Below, piece after piece: positions 12,977 through 21,495 of a stretch of DNA of 35,962 bases. Position 1 is the stretch's first letter. Each line of letters opens with the position of its first letter. The stretch spans positions 1 through 35,962 of the forward strand of contig NZ_JASFDV010000071.1 in NCBI RefSeq assembly GCF_030766825.1, read 5' to 3'. Origin of the DNA: Nocardiopsis sp. CC223A (GTDB taxonomy: Bacteria; Actinomycetota; Actinomycetes; Streptosporangiales; Streptosporangiaceae). Position numbers and translations under genes: made by a program. The notes below the pieces were generated by a model that ran no database searches, was not told where the DNA came from, and saw only the letters and a list, made by a program, of their open reading frames with translations.

Positions 12977-14353
12977 TCAGGCGTCGGCGGTGGCCGCGGC
13001 GGAGGCCTGCTCCCCGGCCTCCGGGGCTGTGCTCTCCGGGCCCCGGGCGTCCGCCGCGGGCTCGGGGTCGAACCGGACGACGAGCAGGTTCTCGTCGACG
13101 AGCAGCCGCTCGGCGGCGGCCCGCACCTCCTCGACCGTGATGTCCTGCCACCGGGTGGGCCAGGTCAGCGCCAGCTCGGGGTCGTCGAACAGCTGCGTGC
13201 AGGAGCTGATCGCGTCGGCCAGCCCGGCGGGGCCGGAGATGGACTGTAGGTGGTCCCGTTCCAGGACCGCGCGCGCCCGGTCGAGCTCCTCCTCGGTGAC
13301 GCCCTGCGCGACCTTGGCGACCTCGGCGAGGATCTCGGCCTCCAGGGTGTCGCCGTCCACGTTCTCGCGGGCGAGCATGTTCACCAGCAGCAGGCTGTCG
13401 GTGTAGCGGAACGGCAGGACGTCGGCGGCGGCACCGCCGTCGTCGGCGGCGATGGGGCGGTCCACGACCAGGGACCGGTACAGGCGGCTGCCCTGGCCCT
13501 GGCCCAGCACGGCCGAGAGCAGGTGGGCGACGTCGAACCCGCGCTCGCCGTAGGAGGGCGCCCGGTAGCACAGGAACACCCCGGCGGCCGGGACGGTCTC
13601 CACGACCAGGTCGCGCAGCGGGCCGCCCAGCGGGGCCCGCAGGACCGGGTCGGGGGCCTGCGGGACGTCCTCGCGGGCCGGGATGTCCCCGAAGTACTTC
13701 TCCACCCGGGCCCGCACGTCCTCCGGGTCCAGTTCGCTGACCACGGTGATGACGCAGTTGTCCGGGCCGTAGTGGGCCTTGTGGAAGGACTTGACGTAGT
13801 CCAGGTCCGCCGCGTCCAGGTCGGCCATGGAGCCGATGGTCGGGTGGTGGTAGGGGTGGCCCTCGGGGTAGGCCAGGCGCAGGATACGTTCCAGGGCGGT
13901 CCCGTAGGGCTGGTTGTCGTAGCGCTGGCGCCGCTCGTTCTTGACCACGTCGCGCTGGTTGTCCAGCACCTCCTGGGTCATCCCCTCGCGCAGGGTCGCC
14001 AGGCGGTCGGCCTCCAGCCACAGGATGCGGTCCAGGGCGTGGGCGGGGACCGTCTCGTAGTAGTTGGTGCGGTCGGTCGAGGTGGAGGCGTTGATGTCGC
14101 CGCCCAGCCGCTCGATCTCCTCGAAGTGCTCGCCCTTGGCGACGTTGCCGCTGCCCTGGAACATCAGGTGCTCGAAGAGGTGGGCGAACCCGGTCCGGCC
14201 GGGCACCTCGTGGCGGGACCCGACCCCGTACCACAGGTTCACGGCGGCCACCTGACCGGTGGAGGCGGGTGCGGTCACCAGACGCATCCCGTTCTCCAGC
14301 GTGTACTGAACCAACTGTCCCGCCGCTCCGATGCCGGTCACCAGTGCATGCAC
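12977..14353 (-). CDS. M16 family zinc metallopeptidase (catalytic partner)
   Basis: 458 residues. The inverted zinc motif HLFEH (His58, Glu61, His62) is intact and the further Glu ligand lies near residue 140 (VVKNERRQRY). ENGMRLV and the long M16 domain with GQGQGSRLYRSL are typical of PqqL/MPP-beta-like processing peptidases, thought to degrade or trim peptides in the cytoplasm; no signal peptide is seen. The start is uncertain: GTG 14353 is the longest, and GTG 14341, with a GGGGTG stretch about 9 nt before it, is equally plausible. The C-terminal 35 residues are low-complexity (EAGEQASAAATADA). It forms an operon with the inactive homologue downstream. Confidence 0.92.
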   Translation of the reverse strand: MHALVTGIGAAGQLVQYTLENGMRLVTAPASTGQVAAVNLWYGVGSRHEVPGRTGFAHLFEHLMFQGSGNVAKGEHFEEIERLGGDINASTSTDRTNYYETVPAHALDRILWLEADRLATLREGMTQEVLDNQRDVVKNERRQRYDNQPYGTALERILRLAYPEGHPYHHPTIGSMADLDAADLDYVKSFHKAHYGPDNCVITVVSELDPEDVRARVEKYFGDIPAREDVPQAPDPVLRAPLGGPLRDLVVETVPAAGVFLCYRAPSYGERGFDVAHLLSAVLGQGQGSRLYRSLVVDRPIAADDGGAAADVLPFRYTDSLLLVNMLARENVDGDTLEAEILAEVAKVAQGVTEEELDRARAVLERDHLQSISGPAGLADAISSCTQLFDDPELALTWPTRWQDITVEEVRAAAERLLVDENLLVVRFDPEPAADARGPESTAPEAGEQASAAATADA

Positions 14354-14380
14354 CCCGATTCACGCCGTCGCCTGTAACCA

Positions 14381-14402
14381 GTCACCGCATCGAAGCGGTG
14401 AC
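14381..14402 (-). terminator. Hairpin between the lipoprotein gene and the M16 pair
   Basis: GTCACCGC-ATCGAA-GCGGTGAC, an 8-bp stem and 6-nt loop. It lies 64 bp past the lipoprotein stop and 28 bp before the M16 start, so it may end the former or sit in the leader of the latter. Confidence 0.5.
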
Positions 14403-14465
14403 GACTACGACCCTACGGCCTCCGGACACCCGGTGGACACCCGAACCGGCCCACCGGCCCGGGAT

Positions 14466-15149
14466 TCAGTCGCCGTGGCCGTCGGTGTTCATCGAGGCCG
14501 CCACCTGGTCGTAGACGGCGTCGTACTGGGAGTCGGCCGACCACACGTAGAGCAGCACGTCGCTGATCGGCAGGAACCACATGCGCACCTCGAAGGTCTC
14601 GTCGTTGGCGCAGGTCACCCGCCACACGGAGTGGTGGGATTTGAGGTCGTTGGCGTGCGTGGTGAAGTCGGAGACCGTCAGCTCCGCCCCGGAGACGCCG
14701 ATGCCGCCGGAGCCCGCGGTGTTGAGGCTGCGGCAACTGCTCGTGTCGTCCGCCCAGCCGTCGTCCTCGGCGTGGGCCTCGCCCTTCCTGGGCCACTCGT
14801 CGGGGTTGCTCTCCGCGGCCCGCGGGGTGAGCCGGATGGACCCGTAGGCGCAGGCGGCCTGCCCGGGCGGGCTGGCGCACAGGCTGCCGCCCTCCTTCTG
14901 GATCTCCCAGTCCTCGGGCATGTCGATCGTGATGCCGTCCAGGGTCTGGGGGGTGAACCCCTCGGGGCCGGGCGGCTCGACGGCGGGCACGACACCGCTG
15001 GCGCCGAGCTCCAGGCCGGTCTCCTCGCCGCCCCCGTCACCGGAACCCCCGGAGCAGGCCGTGAGCAGCAGCAGGGGGACCGCCGCGGCCGCCGCTCCCG
15101 CGGCGCGCGCGCCGCGCGTCCGATCCCCTCGCCCGTGGATGCCCGCCAT
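14466..15149 (-). CDS. Secreted lipoprotein of unknown function
   Basis: 227 residues. A basic N-terminus and hydrophobic core lead to the lipobox LLTAC, so Cys about residue 32 would be lipidated and the protein anchored outside the membrane. After a Gly/Glu-rich linker comes a domain of roughly 170 residues with four Cys (LCASPPGQAACAYG, SSCRSL, VTCAND), possibly disulfide-bonded, and the phrase ITIDMPEDWEIQ, recalling the LpqN/PsbP-like small folds of actinobacterial lipoproteins. I cannot name the family. ATG 15149 has GACGAGGCG before it. It is divergent from sppA. Confidence 0.8.
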   Translation of the reverse strand: MAGIHGRGDRTRGARAAGAAAAAVPLLLLTACSGGSGDGGGEETGLELGASGVVPAVEPPGPEGFTPQTLDGITIDMPEDWEIQKEGGSLCASPPGQAACAYGSIRLTPRAAESNPDEWPRKGEAHAEDDGWADDTSSCRSLNTAGSGGIGVSGAELTVSDFTTHANDLKSHHSVWRVTCANDETFEVRMWFLPISDVLLYVWSADSQYDAVYDQVAASMNTDGHGD

Positions 15150-15334
15150 CGCCTCGTCCCTCTCGAACCGTGCGTTCCGCTGGTCAGAACACAGTCGACC
15201 TTAGGGCATGTTCAGGGAATACTCACCCCACCGCGGGACACCCGGGGACCCCTCCCCGCGCGGGCGCGGAGCGCCCCCGTTCCCCGTTGTCCACAGGCGG
15301 CCGCGGACACCCGACCCGGCGGGGCGCGGCCGAC

Positions 15335-15340
15335 TACCCT
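15335..15340 (+). promoter_or_regulatory. Candidate -10 for a leaderless sppA transcript
   Basis: TACCCT ends 6 bp before the sppA ATG, the spacing typical of leaderless actinobacterial mRNAs. The ATG lacks a good Shine-Dalgarno sequence. Confidence 0.4.
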
Positions 15341-15346
15341 GGGGCC

Positions 15347-17068
15347 ATGGTGGACCTCGCGAAGATCACGCAACCCTTGTCCCTCGACCGGTTCGGGCCC
15401 CGCCGGGACGGACCGCTGGTACTGGAACTGGACCTGACCGAGGGGGTCGCCGACGAGGCCCCCGGCGATCCGATCGGCCAGCTCGTCAACCGTCGGCGGC
15501 AGCACTACCTGGACGTGGTGGAGGGGATCCGCCGCGGCGCCCGTGACCCGGACGTGGCCGCGCTGCTGGTCCGGGTGGACGCCCGCTCCCTGGGGTTCGC
15601 CAAGGTGCAGGAGCTGCGCGCGTGCATCGCCGACTTCCGCGCGGCCGGCAAGCCCGCCCTGGCCTGGGCCGACTCCTTCGGCGAGGCGGGCGACGGCAAC
15701 CTGCCCTACTACCTGGCCTGCGCGTTCTCCGAGATCGTCATGGCGCCCACCGGCATGCTGGGGCTGACCGGCCTACAGCTCAAGAGCACCTTCGTCAGGG
15801 GCGCCCTGGACAAGCTGGGCCTGGGCTACGAGGTCGGCAAGCGGTACGAGTACAAGAACGCGCTCAACGGGGTCACCGAGACCGGGTTCACCGACGCGCA
15901 CCGCGAGGCGACCGAGCGGATCGTCACCTCGCTGGGCGACCAGCTGGTCGAGGGTGTGGCCGCGGCCCGCCCGCTCTCCGCCGACGAGGTGCGCGCCCTG
16001 GTCTCGCAGGGGCCGTTCATGGGCGCCGAGGCGGTCGGGCACGGGCTGGTGGACCGCCTGGCCTACCGCGACGAGGTGTACGCCGACCTGCTGTCCCGGG
16101 CGCGCGGGCGGGACGGCGCCGAGCCGCGGCTCGCCTTCGTCACCCGGTACCACCGCCGCAACACCCCGGGGCCGCGCCCGCGGCTGGGCGGGGGCGCCGA
16201 CCACATCGCGCTGATCACCGCCACCGGGACTATCAGCCTGGGGCGCACCCGCCGCTCACCGCTGGGCGGCGGCACGGTGATGGGGTCGGACACGGTGTCC
16301 GCCGCGTTCCGGGCCGCCCGCCGGGACCCGCACGTCAAGGCGGTGGTGTTCCGGGTGGACAGCCGGGGCGGGTCCCCCACGGCCTCCGACGCCATCCGCC
16401 GCGAGGCGGAGCTGACCCGCGAGGCGGGCATCCCGGTGGTGGTGACGATGGGCGACGTCGCCGGGTCGGGAGGCTACTACGTGACGCTGGCCTCGGACGC
16501 GATCGTGGCCCAGCCGGGCACCCTGACCGGGTCCATCGGCGTGATCGTCGGCAAGCCGGTGCTGGGTCCGCTGCTGGAACGGTACGGGATCACCAGCGAC
16601 GCGGTGGCCGTCGGCGAGCACGCGGGGATGTTCGACACCGACCGGCCGTTCAGCGAGTCGGAGTGGGAGCGGGTCGACAACCTGCTGGACCGGGTGTACG
16701 AGGACTTCACCGGCAAGGTCGCCGCGGCGCGGGGCATGAGCCGGGACGAGGTGCACGAGGTGGCCCGGGGCCGGGTGTGGACCGGCCGGGACGCCGCCGA
16801 GCGCGGCCTGGTGGACACCCTGGGCGGGCTGGAGACGGCGGTGCGCATCGCCCGGGAGAAGGCGGGCGGCCGCGCGCTGCCGCTGCGCCCGTTCCCGCGC
16901 CAGAACCCGCTGGACCGGCTGCGTCCGCACGAGTCCAGCGAGGACCCGGCCGCCGCCCAGCCGCAGAGTTCCCTGAGCGCCTGGGGTCCGCTGCGCCACG
17001 TCGCCGCCGCCCTGGGGCTGCCCGAGGCCGGCGCCCTCACCATGCCCGACCCCGGCCGCCTGCGGTAG
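15347..17068 (+). CDS. sppA: Signal peptide peptidase SppA, 67K type (S49)
   Basis: 573 residues in the double-domain arrangement of E. coli SppA. The N-terminal S49 domain supplies the general base Lys170 (GKRYEYKNALNG), and the C-terminal domain supplies Ser374 in GDVAGSGGYYVT followed by PGTLTGSIGV. The Lys-Ser distance (204) is close to that in E. coli (200). SppA cleaves remnant signal peptides within or at the membrane. Unusually, no transmembrane or signal segment is visible at the N-terminus (MVDLAKITQPLSLDRFGP), so this form may be cytosolic or peripheral. ATG 15347 gives the conserved start; the open frame upstream is not family-like. A flavin-reductase-like gene follows on the same strand after 166 bp. 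Confidence 0.92.
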   Translation: MVDLAKITQPLSLDRFGPRRDGPLVLELDLTEGVADEAPGDPIGQLVNRRRQHYLDVVEGIRRGARDPDVAALLVRVDARSLGFAKVQELRACIADFRAAGKPALAWADSFGEAGDGNLPYYLACAFSEIVMAPTGMLGLTGLQLKSTFVRGALDKLGLGYEVGKRYEYKNALNGVTETGFTDAHREATERIVTSLGDQLVEGVAAARPLSADEVRALVSQGPFMGAEAVGHGLVDRLAYRDEVYADLLSRARGRDGAEPRLAFVTRYHRRNTPGPRPRLGGGADHIALITATGTISLGRTRRSPLGGGTVMGSDTVSAAFRAARRDPHVKAVVFRVDSRGGSPTASDAIRREAELTREAGIPVVVTMGDVAGSGGYYVTLASDAIVAQPGTLTGSIGVIVGKPVLGPLLERYGITSDAVAVGEHAGMFDTDRPFSESEWERVDNLLDRVYEDFTGKVAAARGMSRDEVHEVARGRVWTGRDAAERGLVDTLGGLETAVRIAREKAGGRALPLRPFPRQNPLDRLRPHESSEDPAAAQPQSSLSAWGPLRHVAAALGLPEAGALTMPDPGRLR

Positions 17069-17234
17069 CCGCCGCGGTACCGTGCCCCGCCCCGGTGCCC
17101 CGGCGGCGGGGCGGGTGCGGCGGCGCCGCGCCGAGGACGTGCCCGGCCACCGGAGGGGCGCGGCCGCGGCCCGAGAGGGCGGCGGGGTGCGGGAGGATCG
17201 GAACGACAACGGACGAACGAGCGGGGGTGGCGGG

Positions 17235-17732
17235 ATGGGCGACCCGGTGGCGACCGGTCCGTACCTGGACGCGATGGGGCTGCTGCCGGTCGGGGTCACG
17301 GTGGTGACCGTCGCCGACGGCCGGGACGACATCGGGGCGACGGTGAGCGCTTTCGGGTCGGTCTCGGCCGATCCGCCGGTGGTCTCGGTGAGCGTGGACT
17401 CCGACGGGTACGTGGCCGAGGTGATCGGGGAGGTCGGTGCGTTCGCGGTGAGCGTGCTCGGCGGCGGCCAGACGGCGCTGGCGGGCCGGTTCTCCGCCGA
17501 GGGCCGGCCCAGCGCCCGGCGGCTGGTGTCCGGGCTGGCCCATCACCGCGGGGAGCACACCCGGGCGATCGTGCTGGACGAGGCCCTGGCGGCGTTCGAG
17601 TGCCGGGTACTGCACCACGTCGAGGTGGGCGACCACACGGTGTTCTTCGCCGCCGTGACCGCTCTGCCCGCGGTGCGCGGCACGGGTCCGGCGCTGGTGC
17701 GCCGCGCCGGGCGCTACCGCCCGGTCGACTGA
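17235..17732 (+). CDS. Flavin reductase-like (FMN-binding split barrel) protein
   Basis: 165 residues of the flavin reductase domain: LPVGVTVVTVAD at the start of the barrel, TVSAFGSVSADPPVVSVSVD (flavin phosphate region), FAVSVLGGGQTALAGRFS, and a final strand VEVGDHTVFFAAV. Such proteins bind FMN and use NAD(P)H to supply reduced flavin to monooxygenases, or reduce small substrates. No partner oxygenase is nearby. ATG 17235 has GGGGGTGGCGGG upstream; a GTG at 17188 would lengthen it with low-complexity residues. It is closed by a very strong hairpin. Confidence 0.85.
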   Translation: MGDPVATGPYLDAMGLLPVGVTVVTVADGRDDIGATVSAFGSVSADPPVVSVSVDSDGYVAEVIGEVGAFAVSVLGGGQTALAGRFSAEGRPSARRLVSGLAHHRGEHTRAIVLDEALAAFECRVLHHVEVGDHTVFFAAVTALPAVRGTGPALVRRAGRYRPVD

Positions 17733-17752
17733 CGGCGCCGCGGCGCAGGACC

Positions 17753-17798
17753 CCGTACGCCCGTGCCCGGACCGCCCGGTCCGGGCACGGGCGTACGG
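17753..17798. terminator. Strong bidirectional terminator (21-bp stem)
   Basis: Arms 17753-17773 and 17778-17798 are perfectly complementary with a GCCC loop. It lies between convergent genes ending at 17732 (+) and 17854 (-). Confidence 0.88.
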
Positions 17799-17853
17799 AG
17801 GCGATCAGCGGCCCTCCCACTTCCCGGGTTACCGACCTCTCAGATCGGTACGC

Positions 17854-18765
17854 CTAGGCCAGGCCCTGCACCTCCAGCCACTCCTGGGCGACGTCGGCCG
17901 CCTCCTCGTTGTCGATGATGATCCGCTCGTTGAGCGCGGTCAGCTCCTCGGTGGTGAGCGCCGCCGACACCGCGTTCAGCACGCCGCGGGCGTCCTCGTC
18001 CACCTGTTCGGAGTTGATGAGCGGGGTGATGTTCTGGGCGCCGAACAGGTTCTCCGGGTCCTCCAGGACCACGAAGCCCTGTGCCGCGATCTGCGGGTCG
18101 GTGGTGAACAGGTTGGCGGCCTGCACGTCCCCGTCCGTGAGCGCCTGCGGGATCAGCGCCGGGTCCAGGGCCCGGAACTCACCGAACTCCACGCCGTAGG
18201 TGTCGGCCAGGCCCGGCACGCCCTGCGGCCGGGTCTCGAACTCCGGCGGGGCGCCCAGGGCCAGGTCGCCCGCCACCTCGGCCAGGTCGGCGATGCTCCC
18301 CAGGTCGTACTCCTCAGCGGTCTGCGGGGTGACCGTGACGGAGTCCTTGTTCTCCGCCTCGGACGACTCCAGGATCTCCAGGCCCTCGGGCAGCGCCTCG
18401 GTGATGGCCGCGTTGGTCTCCTCCGCGGTGCCCACCGGGGCCTGGTCGTCGAGGTAGGCCAGGATGCCGCCGTTGTACTCCGGGAACACCGACAGCCGGC
18501 CGGACTCCACCTGCGAGTAGTACACCTCCCGGCTGCCGATGTTGAGCTGGTACTCCACCTCGAACCCCTCGGCGGCCAGGGCGCGGCCGTAGACCTCGGC
18601 GAGCAGCGCGCTCTCGGGGAAGTCGGCCGAGCCGACGACGATGGCGCCGGAACCGGCGCCCTCCCCGCCCCCGCCGCCGTTCTCCTCCTCGAAGGGGTCG
18701 CTGCCGCCGCAGGCGCTCAGCAGCAGCACCAGGGGGAGCCCGGCGAGGGCGATCCGTGTCTTCAT
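17854..18765 (-). CDS. Glycine betaine/choline-type ABC transporter substrate-binding lipoprotein (OpuCC/OsmF-like)
   Basis: 303 residues. A signal peptide with lipobox LLSAC anchors it to the outer face of the membrane. The mature part has the OpuAC domain: GSADFPESALLAEVYGRAL near the start, GSREVYYSQVESGRLSVFPEYNG in the ligand-loop region, then FTTDPQIAAQGFVVLEDP and the late VNAVSAALTTEELTALN. These are typical of quaternary-ammonium osmoprotectant binding proteins. It is the last gene of a four-gene minus-strand operon, 46 bp after the second permease, with a stable hairpin between them that may raise its mRNA level relative to the membrane genes. Confidence 0.9.
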   Translation of the reverse strand: MKTRIALAGLPLVLLLSACGGSDPFEEENGGGGGEGAGSGAIVVGSADFPESALLAEVYGRALAAEGFEVEYQLNIGSREVYYSQVESGRLSVFPEYNGGILAYLDDQAPVGTAEETNAAITEALPEGLEILESSEAENKDSVTVTPQTAEEYDLGSIADLAEVAGDLALGAPPEFETRPQGVPGLADTYGVEFGEFRALDPALIPQALTDGDVQAANLFTTDPQIAAQGFVVLEDPENLFGAQNITPLINSEQVDEDARGVLNAVSAALTTEELTALNERIIIDNEEAADVAQEWLEVQGLA

Positions 18766-18788
18766 CTCTCGAAACCTTCTCTCTCGTC

Positions 18789-18809
18789 GGCCCGCCGGGT
18801 CGGCGGGCC
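18789..18809 (-). other. Intercistronic hairpin between permease and binding-protein genes
   Basis: GGCCCGCC-GGGTC-GGCGGGCC, a perfect 8-bp stem inside the transporter operon. Such structures often stabilise the upstream mRNA or partly terminate, tuning binding-protein to permease ratio. Confidence 0.55.
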
Positions 18810-18811
18810 CC

Positions 18812-19498
18812 TCACCGCGCGGTCGCGGACTGCGCGCGCAGTCCGGGGGCGACCAGCAGGCGGCGCGCCCCGGCGAACAGGAGTGTGGTGACGACGGCCA
18901 GCGCCACCACGAGGACGGAACCGCCCAGGATCATGGACAGGTTCTGTTGGGCCTGGCCGTCGAAGATGTAGCGGCCCAGGCCGCCGACGCCCACGTAGGC
19001 GGCGATGGTCGCGGTCGCCACGACCTGGACGGCGGCGGTGCGCAGCCCGATGAGGATGAGCGGCAGCGCCACCGGCAGTTCCAGGCGCAGCAGGACCTCG
19101 CGACCGCGCATGCCCATGCCGTCGGCGGCGTCGCGCAGCCCGGGGTCGACCGAGCGCACGCCTTCGTGGGTGTTGACCAGGATCGGCGGCACCGCCAGCG
19201 CCACCAGGGCGGCGATGACCGGGACCAGGCCGATCCCGGCGGCCATGACCACGAGGAACAGCACGCCGATGGTGGGCAGGGCGCGGGCGAAGTTGGCCAG
19301 GCTCGCGGTGAGGAACCCGCCCACCCCGGTGTGCCCGGTGAGCAGGCCGATGGGCACCGCGATGAGCGCCGACAGCACCAGGGCCAGCAGCGAGTAGTAC
19401 ACGTGCTCGCCGAGCCGGGCGGGGATGCCCGAGTCCCCGCTCCACCGTGCGGGGTCGCCGAACCAGGTGATGAGTCCGTCGAGGATCTCCACGGTCAC
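18812..19498 (-). CDS. Osmoprotectant ABC transporter permease (OpuCD/ProW type)
   Basis: 228 residues with about six hydrophobic helices (SLLALVLSALIAVPIGLL, FARALPTIGVLFLVVMAAGIGL, VIAALVALAVPPILVNT). The EAA-type coupling loop is around ADGMGMRGREVLLRLELPVALPLI, which contacts the ATPase. It ends in VVALAVVTTLLFAGARRLL. GTG 19498 overlaps the TGA of the preceding permease gene (GTGA), showing translational coupling; a GTG at 19492 is a second possibility. With the next gene it forms the heterodimeric membrane pore. Confidence 0.9.
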   Translation of the reverse strand: MTVEILDGLITWFGDPARWSGDSGIPARLGEHVYYSLLALVLSALIAVPIGLLTGHTGVGGFLTASLANFARALPTIGVLFLVVMAAGIGLVPVIAALVALAVPPILVNTHEGVRSVDPGLRDAADGMGMRGREVLLRLELPVALPLILIGLRTAAVQVVATATIAAYVGVGGLGRYIFDGQAQQNLSMILGGSVLVVALAVVTTLLFAGARRLLVAPGLRAQSATAR

Positions 19499-20280
19499 CC
19501 CTTCCCCGGCGGTGCGACCGCCGTCGATTCCAGGGCCGGTGCCCCCACGGGGGACACCGCGGCCCGGCGGCGCCGGCGCGGCCCGCCGCGCCGGCGGTCG
19601 CGCCGCGCCCACGGGGTGAGCAGGCGCTGGGCCAGGACCAGCAGGGCGTCGGTGGCGAAGGCGAGCAGCACCACGAGCACGACGCCCACGACGATGGGCG
19701 CGTCGAACTGGCGGCGGAACCCGTCGCTGAGGATGAGCCGCCCCAGTCCGCCCAGGCCCACCAGGGAGGCGACGCTGACCATGCTGATGGTGGCCACCGA
19801 CGCCACCCGCAACCCGGCGATGATGACCGGCACCGCCACCGGCGTCTCCACCCGGACCAGGCGGCGCAGCGGGCCGAAGCCCATCGCCACGGCCGCCTGG
19901 CGCACGTGGTCGGGCACCTGGTTCAGCCCGTCGACCACGTTGGGCAGCAGGATGACCAGGGTGTACAGGGCCAGCGGCAGGATCGCCGTCCAGTCGCTGA
20001 ACCCGGTGTAGGGCAGCAGCAGGAAGAAGAGGGCGATGGAGGGCACGGCGTAGAGCACGTTCACGCCGGTCAGCAGCGGCGGGTACAGCACCTTCCAGCG
20101 CACGCAGGCCAGGCCCAGCGGGATCGCCAGGGCCAGCCCGATCGCGATGGAGGCGTACGCCAGGCGGATGTGCTCCACCAGCCGGGGCCGGATGCCCCGC
20201 CCCGGCTCCTGGGGGAAGTACCAGTTGGCCGCGGCCCAGTCCCACACGCCCTGGGACCAGTCCCAGACCCCGGCGCTCAT
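19495..20280 (-). CDS. Osmoprotectant ABC transporter permease (OpuCB/ProW type)
   Basis: 261 residues. The hydrophobic helices (IAIGLALAIPLGLACV, AVPSIALFFLLLPYTGF, LALYTLVILLPNVVDGL) and the EAA loop MGFGPLRRLVRVETPVAVPVI match the OpuC permease family. The C-terminus has a highly basic run (RRDRRRGGPRRRRRAA) followed by a Pro/Ala tail, an unusual extension on the cytoplasmic side. ATG 20280 overlaps the TGA of the ATPase gene. Longer in-frame starts lie inside the ATPase gene and are shadows. Confidence 0.9.
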   Translation of the reverse strand: MSAGVWDWSQGVWDWAAANWYFPQEPGRGIRPRLVEHIRLAYASIAIGLALAIPLGLACVRWKVLYPPLLTGVNVLYAVPSIALFFLLLPYTGFSDWTAILPLALYTLVILLPNVVDGLNQVPDHVRQAAVAMGFGPLRRLVRVETPVAVPVIIAGLRVASVATISMVSVASLVGLGGLGRLILSDGFRRQFDAPIVVGVVLVVLLAFATDALLVLAQRLLTPWARRDRRRGGPRRRRRAAVSPVGAPALESTAVAPPGKG

Positions 20281-21386
20281 TCGGCCACCGACCACAGGGC
20301 GGCGCCGAGCTCGTCCTGGCTGACCACGCCCAGCACCCGGCCGTCGCCGTCCACCCCGACGGCGCGACCGGCGGGCGAGAGCACGGCGGCGTCCAGCGCG
20401 GCGCGCAGGGAGTCGGTCTCCGCCGTGAACGTGTGCCCGTAGGGGACGGTGTCCAGTTCGCTCAGCCGGATGCCGGAGGGGACGCCGACCAGGGAGCGTT
20501 CGGAGATCCACCCCAGGGGCGTCCGGTCGGTGTCGACGACCAGCAGCCAGGGGTGTTCGGCGGCGATGTGGCGCACGTCCTCGACCTTGAGGTCGTCCTC
20601 GAAGACGACGTCGTCGCGCAGGGGCAGGGTCCGGGCGGGGAAGAACGACAGCCGGCGCACGCCCCGGTCGTGGCCGACGAAGGATTCGACGAAGCCGTCG
20701 ACGGGGGTGGTGAGCAGCCGCTCGGGGGTGTCGTACTGGGCGAGTTCGCCGCCGGGTCGGAACACCGCGATGCGGTCGCCCAGGCGCACGGCCTCGTCGA
20801 TGTCGTGGGTGACGAACACGACGGTCTTGTGCAGTTCCTGCTGGAGCCGCAGCAGCTCGTCCTGGAGTCCGGCGCGCACGACGGGGTCGACGGCGCTGAA
20901 GGGCTCGTCCATGAGCAGGACGGGCGGGTCGGCGGCCAGGGCGCGGGCGACGCCGACGCGCTGCTGCTGCCCGCCGGAGAGCTGGTGGGGCCAGCGGCGG
21001 CCCATGGCGGGGTCGAGGCCGACCAGTTCCATGAGTTCGGCGGCGCGGGCGCGGGCGGCCCTCCTGGAGGTGCCCACCAGCAGCGGCACGGTCGCGATGT
21101 TGTCCAGGACGGTGCGGTGCGGGAACAGTCCGGCCTGCTGGATGACGTATCCGATGCCGCGGCGCAGCAGGGCGGGGTCCCGGTCGCGGATGTCGACACC
21201 GTCGATGCGGACGGTCCCCCGGGTGGGTTCGACCATGCGGTTGATCATCCGCAGGGACGTGGTCTTACCGCTGCCGGAGGGGCCGACGAAGACCGTGGTC
21301 CGGCCGGTCTCGACGGTGAGGTCGAGGTCGGCGACGGCGACGGTGCCGTCGGGGTAGTGCTTGGCGGCGCCCTCGAAGGTGATCAT
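20277..21386 (-). CDS. Osmoprotectant ABC transporter ATP-binding protein with CBS domains (OpuCA/ProV type)
   Basis: 369 residues. Walker A GPSGSGKTT, Q-loop in VIQQAGLF, signature LSGGQQQRVGVARAL, Walker B VLLMDEPFSAVD and switch His in VFVTHDIDEA are all intact. A C-terminal half (about 235-369) holds a CBS-domain pair (VEDVRHIAAEHPWLLVVDTD; AALDAAVLSPAGRAVGVDGDG), the module that senses ionic strength in OpuA-type systems. ATG 21386 has CTGGAG at suitable spacing. It is first in a four-gene operon of ATPase, two permeases and binding protein, preceded by a sigma-B-like promoter. Confidence 0.95.
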   Translation of the reverse strand: MITFEGAAKHYPDGTVAVADLDLTVETGRTTVFVGPSGSGKTTSLRMINRMVEPTRGTVRIDGVDIRDRDPALLRRGIGYVIQQAGLFPHRTVLDNIATVPLLVGTSRRAARARAAELMELVGLDPAMGRRWPHQLSGGQQQRVGVARALAADPPVLLMDEPFSAVDPVVRAGLQDELLRLQQELHKTVVFVTHDIDEAVRLGDRIAVFRPGGELAQYDTPERLLTTPVDGFVESFVGHDRGVRRLSFFPARTLPLRDDVVFEDDLKVEDVRHIAAEHPWLLVVDTDRTPLGWISERSLVGVPSGIRLSELDTVPYGHTFTAETDSLRAALDAAVLSPAGRAVGVDGDGRVLGVVSQDELGAALWSVAE

Positions 21387-21470
21387 CGGGGTCTCCAGTC
21401 CGGGGCGGGGCTGATGGTACGGGTGCGGCCCCTGGCGGGAGGGGGGACCCCCGGGGCGGACCGTTCAACG

Positions 21471-21495
21471 GTACCCCTGTTCGAATCCGCCAAAC
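21471..21495 (-). promoter_or_regulatory. Sigma-B-type promoter of the osmoprotectant transporter operon
   Basis: On the minus strand GTTT (21495-21492), a 15-bp spacer and GGGTAC (21476-21471) match the Streptomyces sigma-B stress consensus GNNT-N14-16-GGGTAC/T exactly. The -10 lies 85 bp before the ATPase ATG. The function of the operon (osmotic protection) fits the sigma factor. Confidence 0.6.

Noticed and set aside
11346..13406. A 686-codon plus-strand open frame opposite the M16 peptidase genes
   Set aside because: Composition dominated by Gly/His/Arg/Val without domains; mirror of the real M16 genes.
15170..15346. N-terminal extension of SppA upstream of ATG 15347 as a missing membrane anchor
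   Set aside because: The translated stretch is Arg/Pro/Gly-rich with no hydrophobic segment, so it does not supply an anchor.
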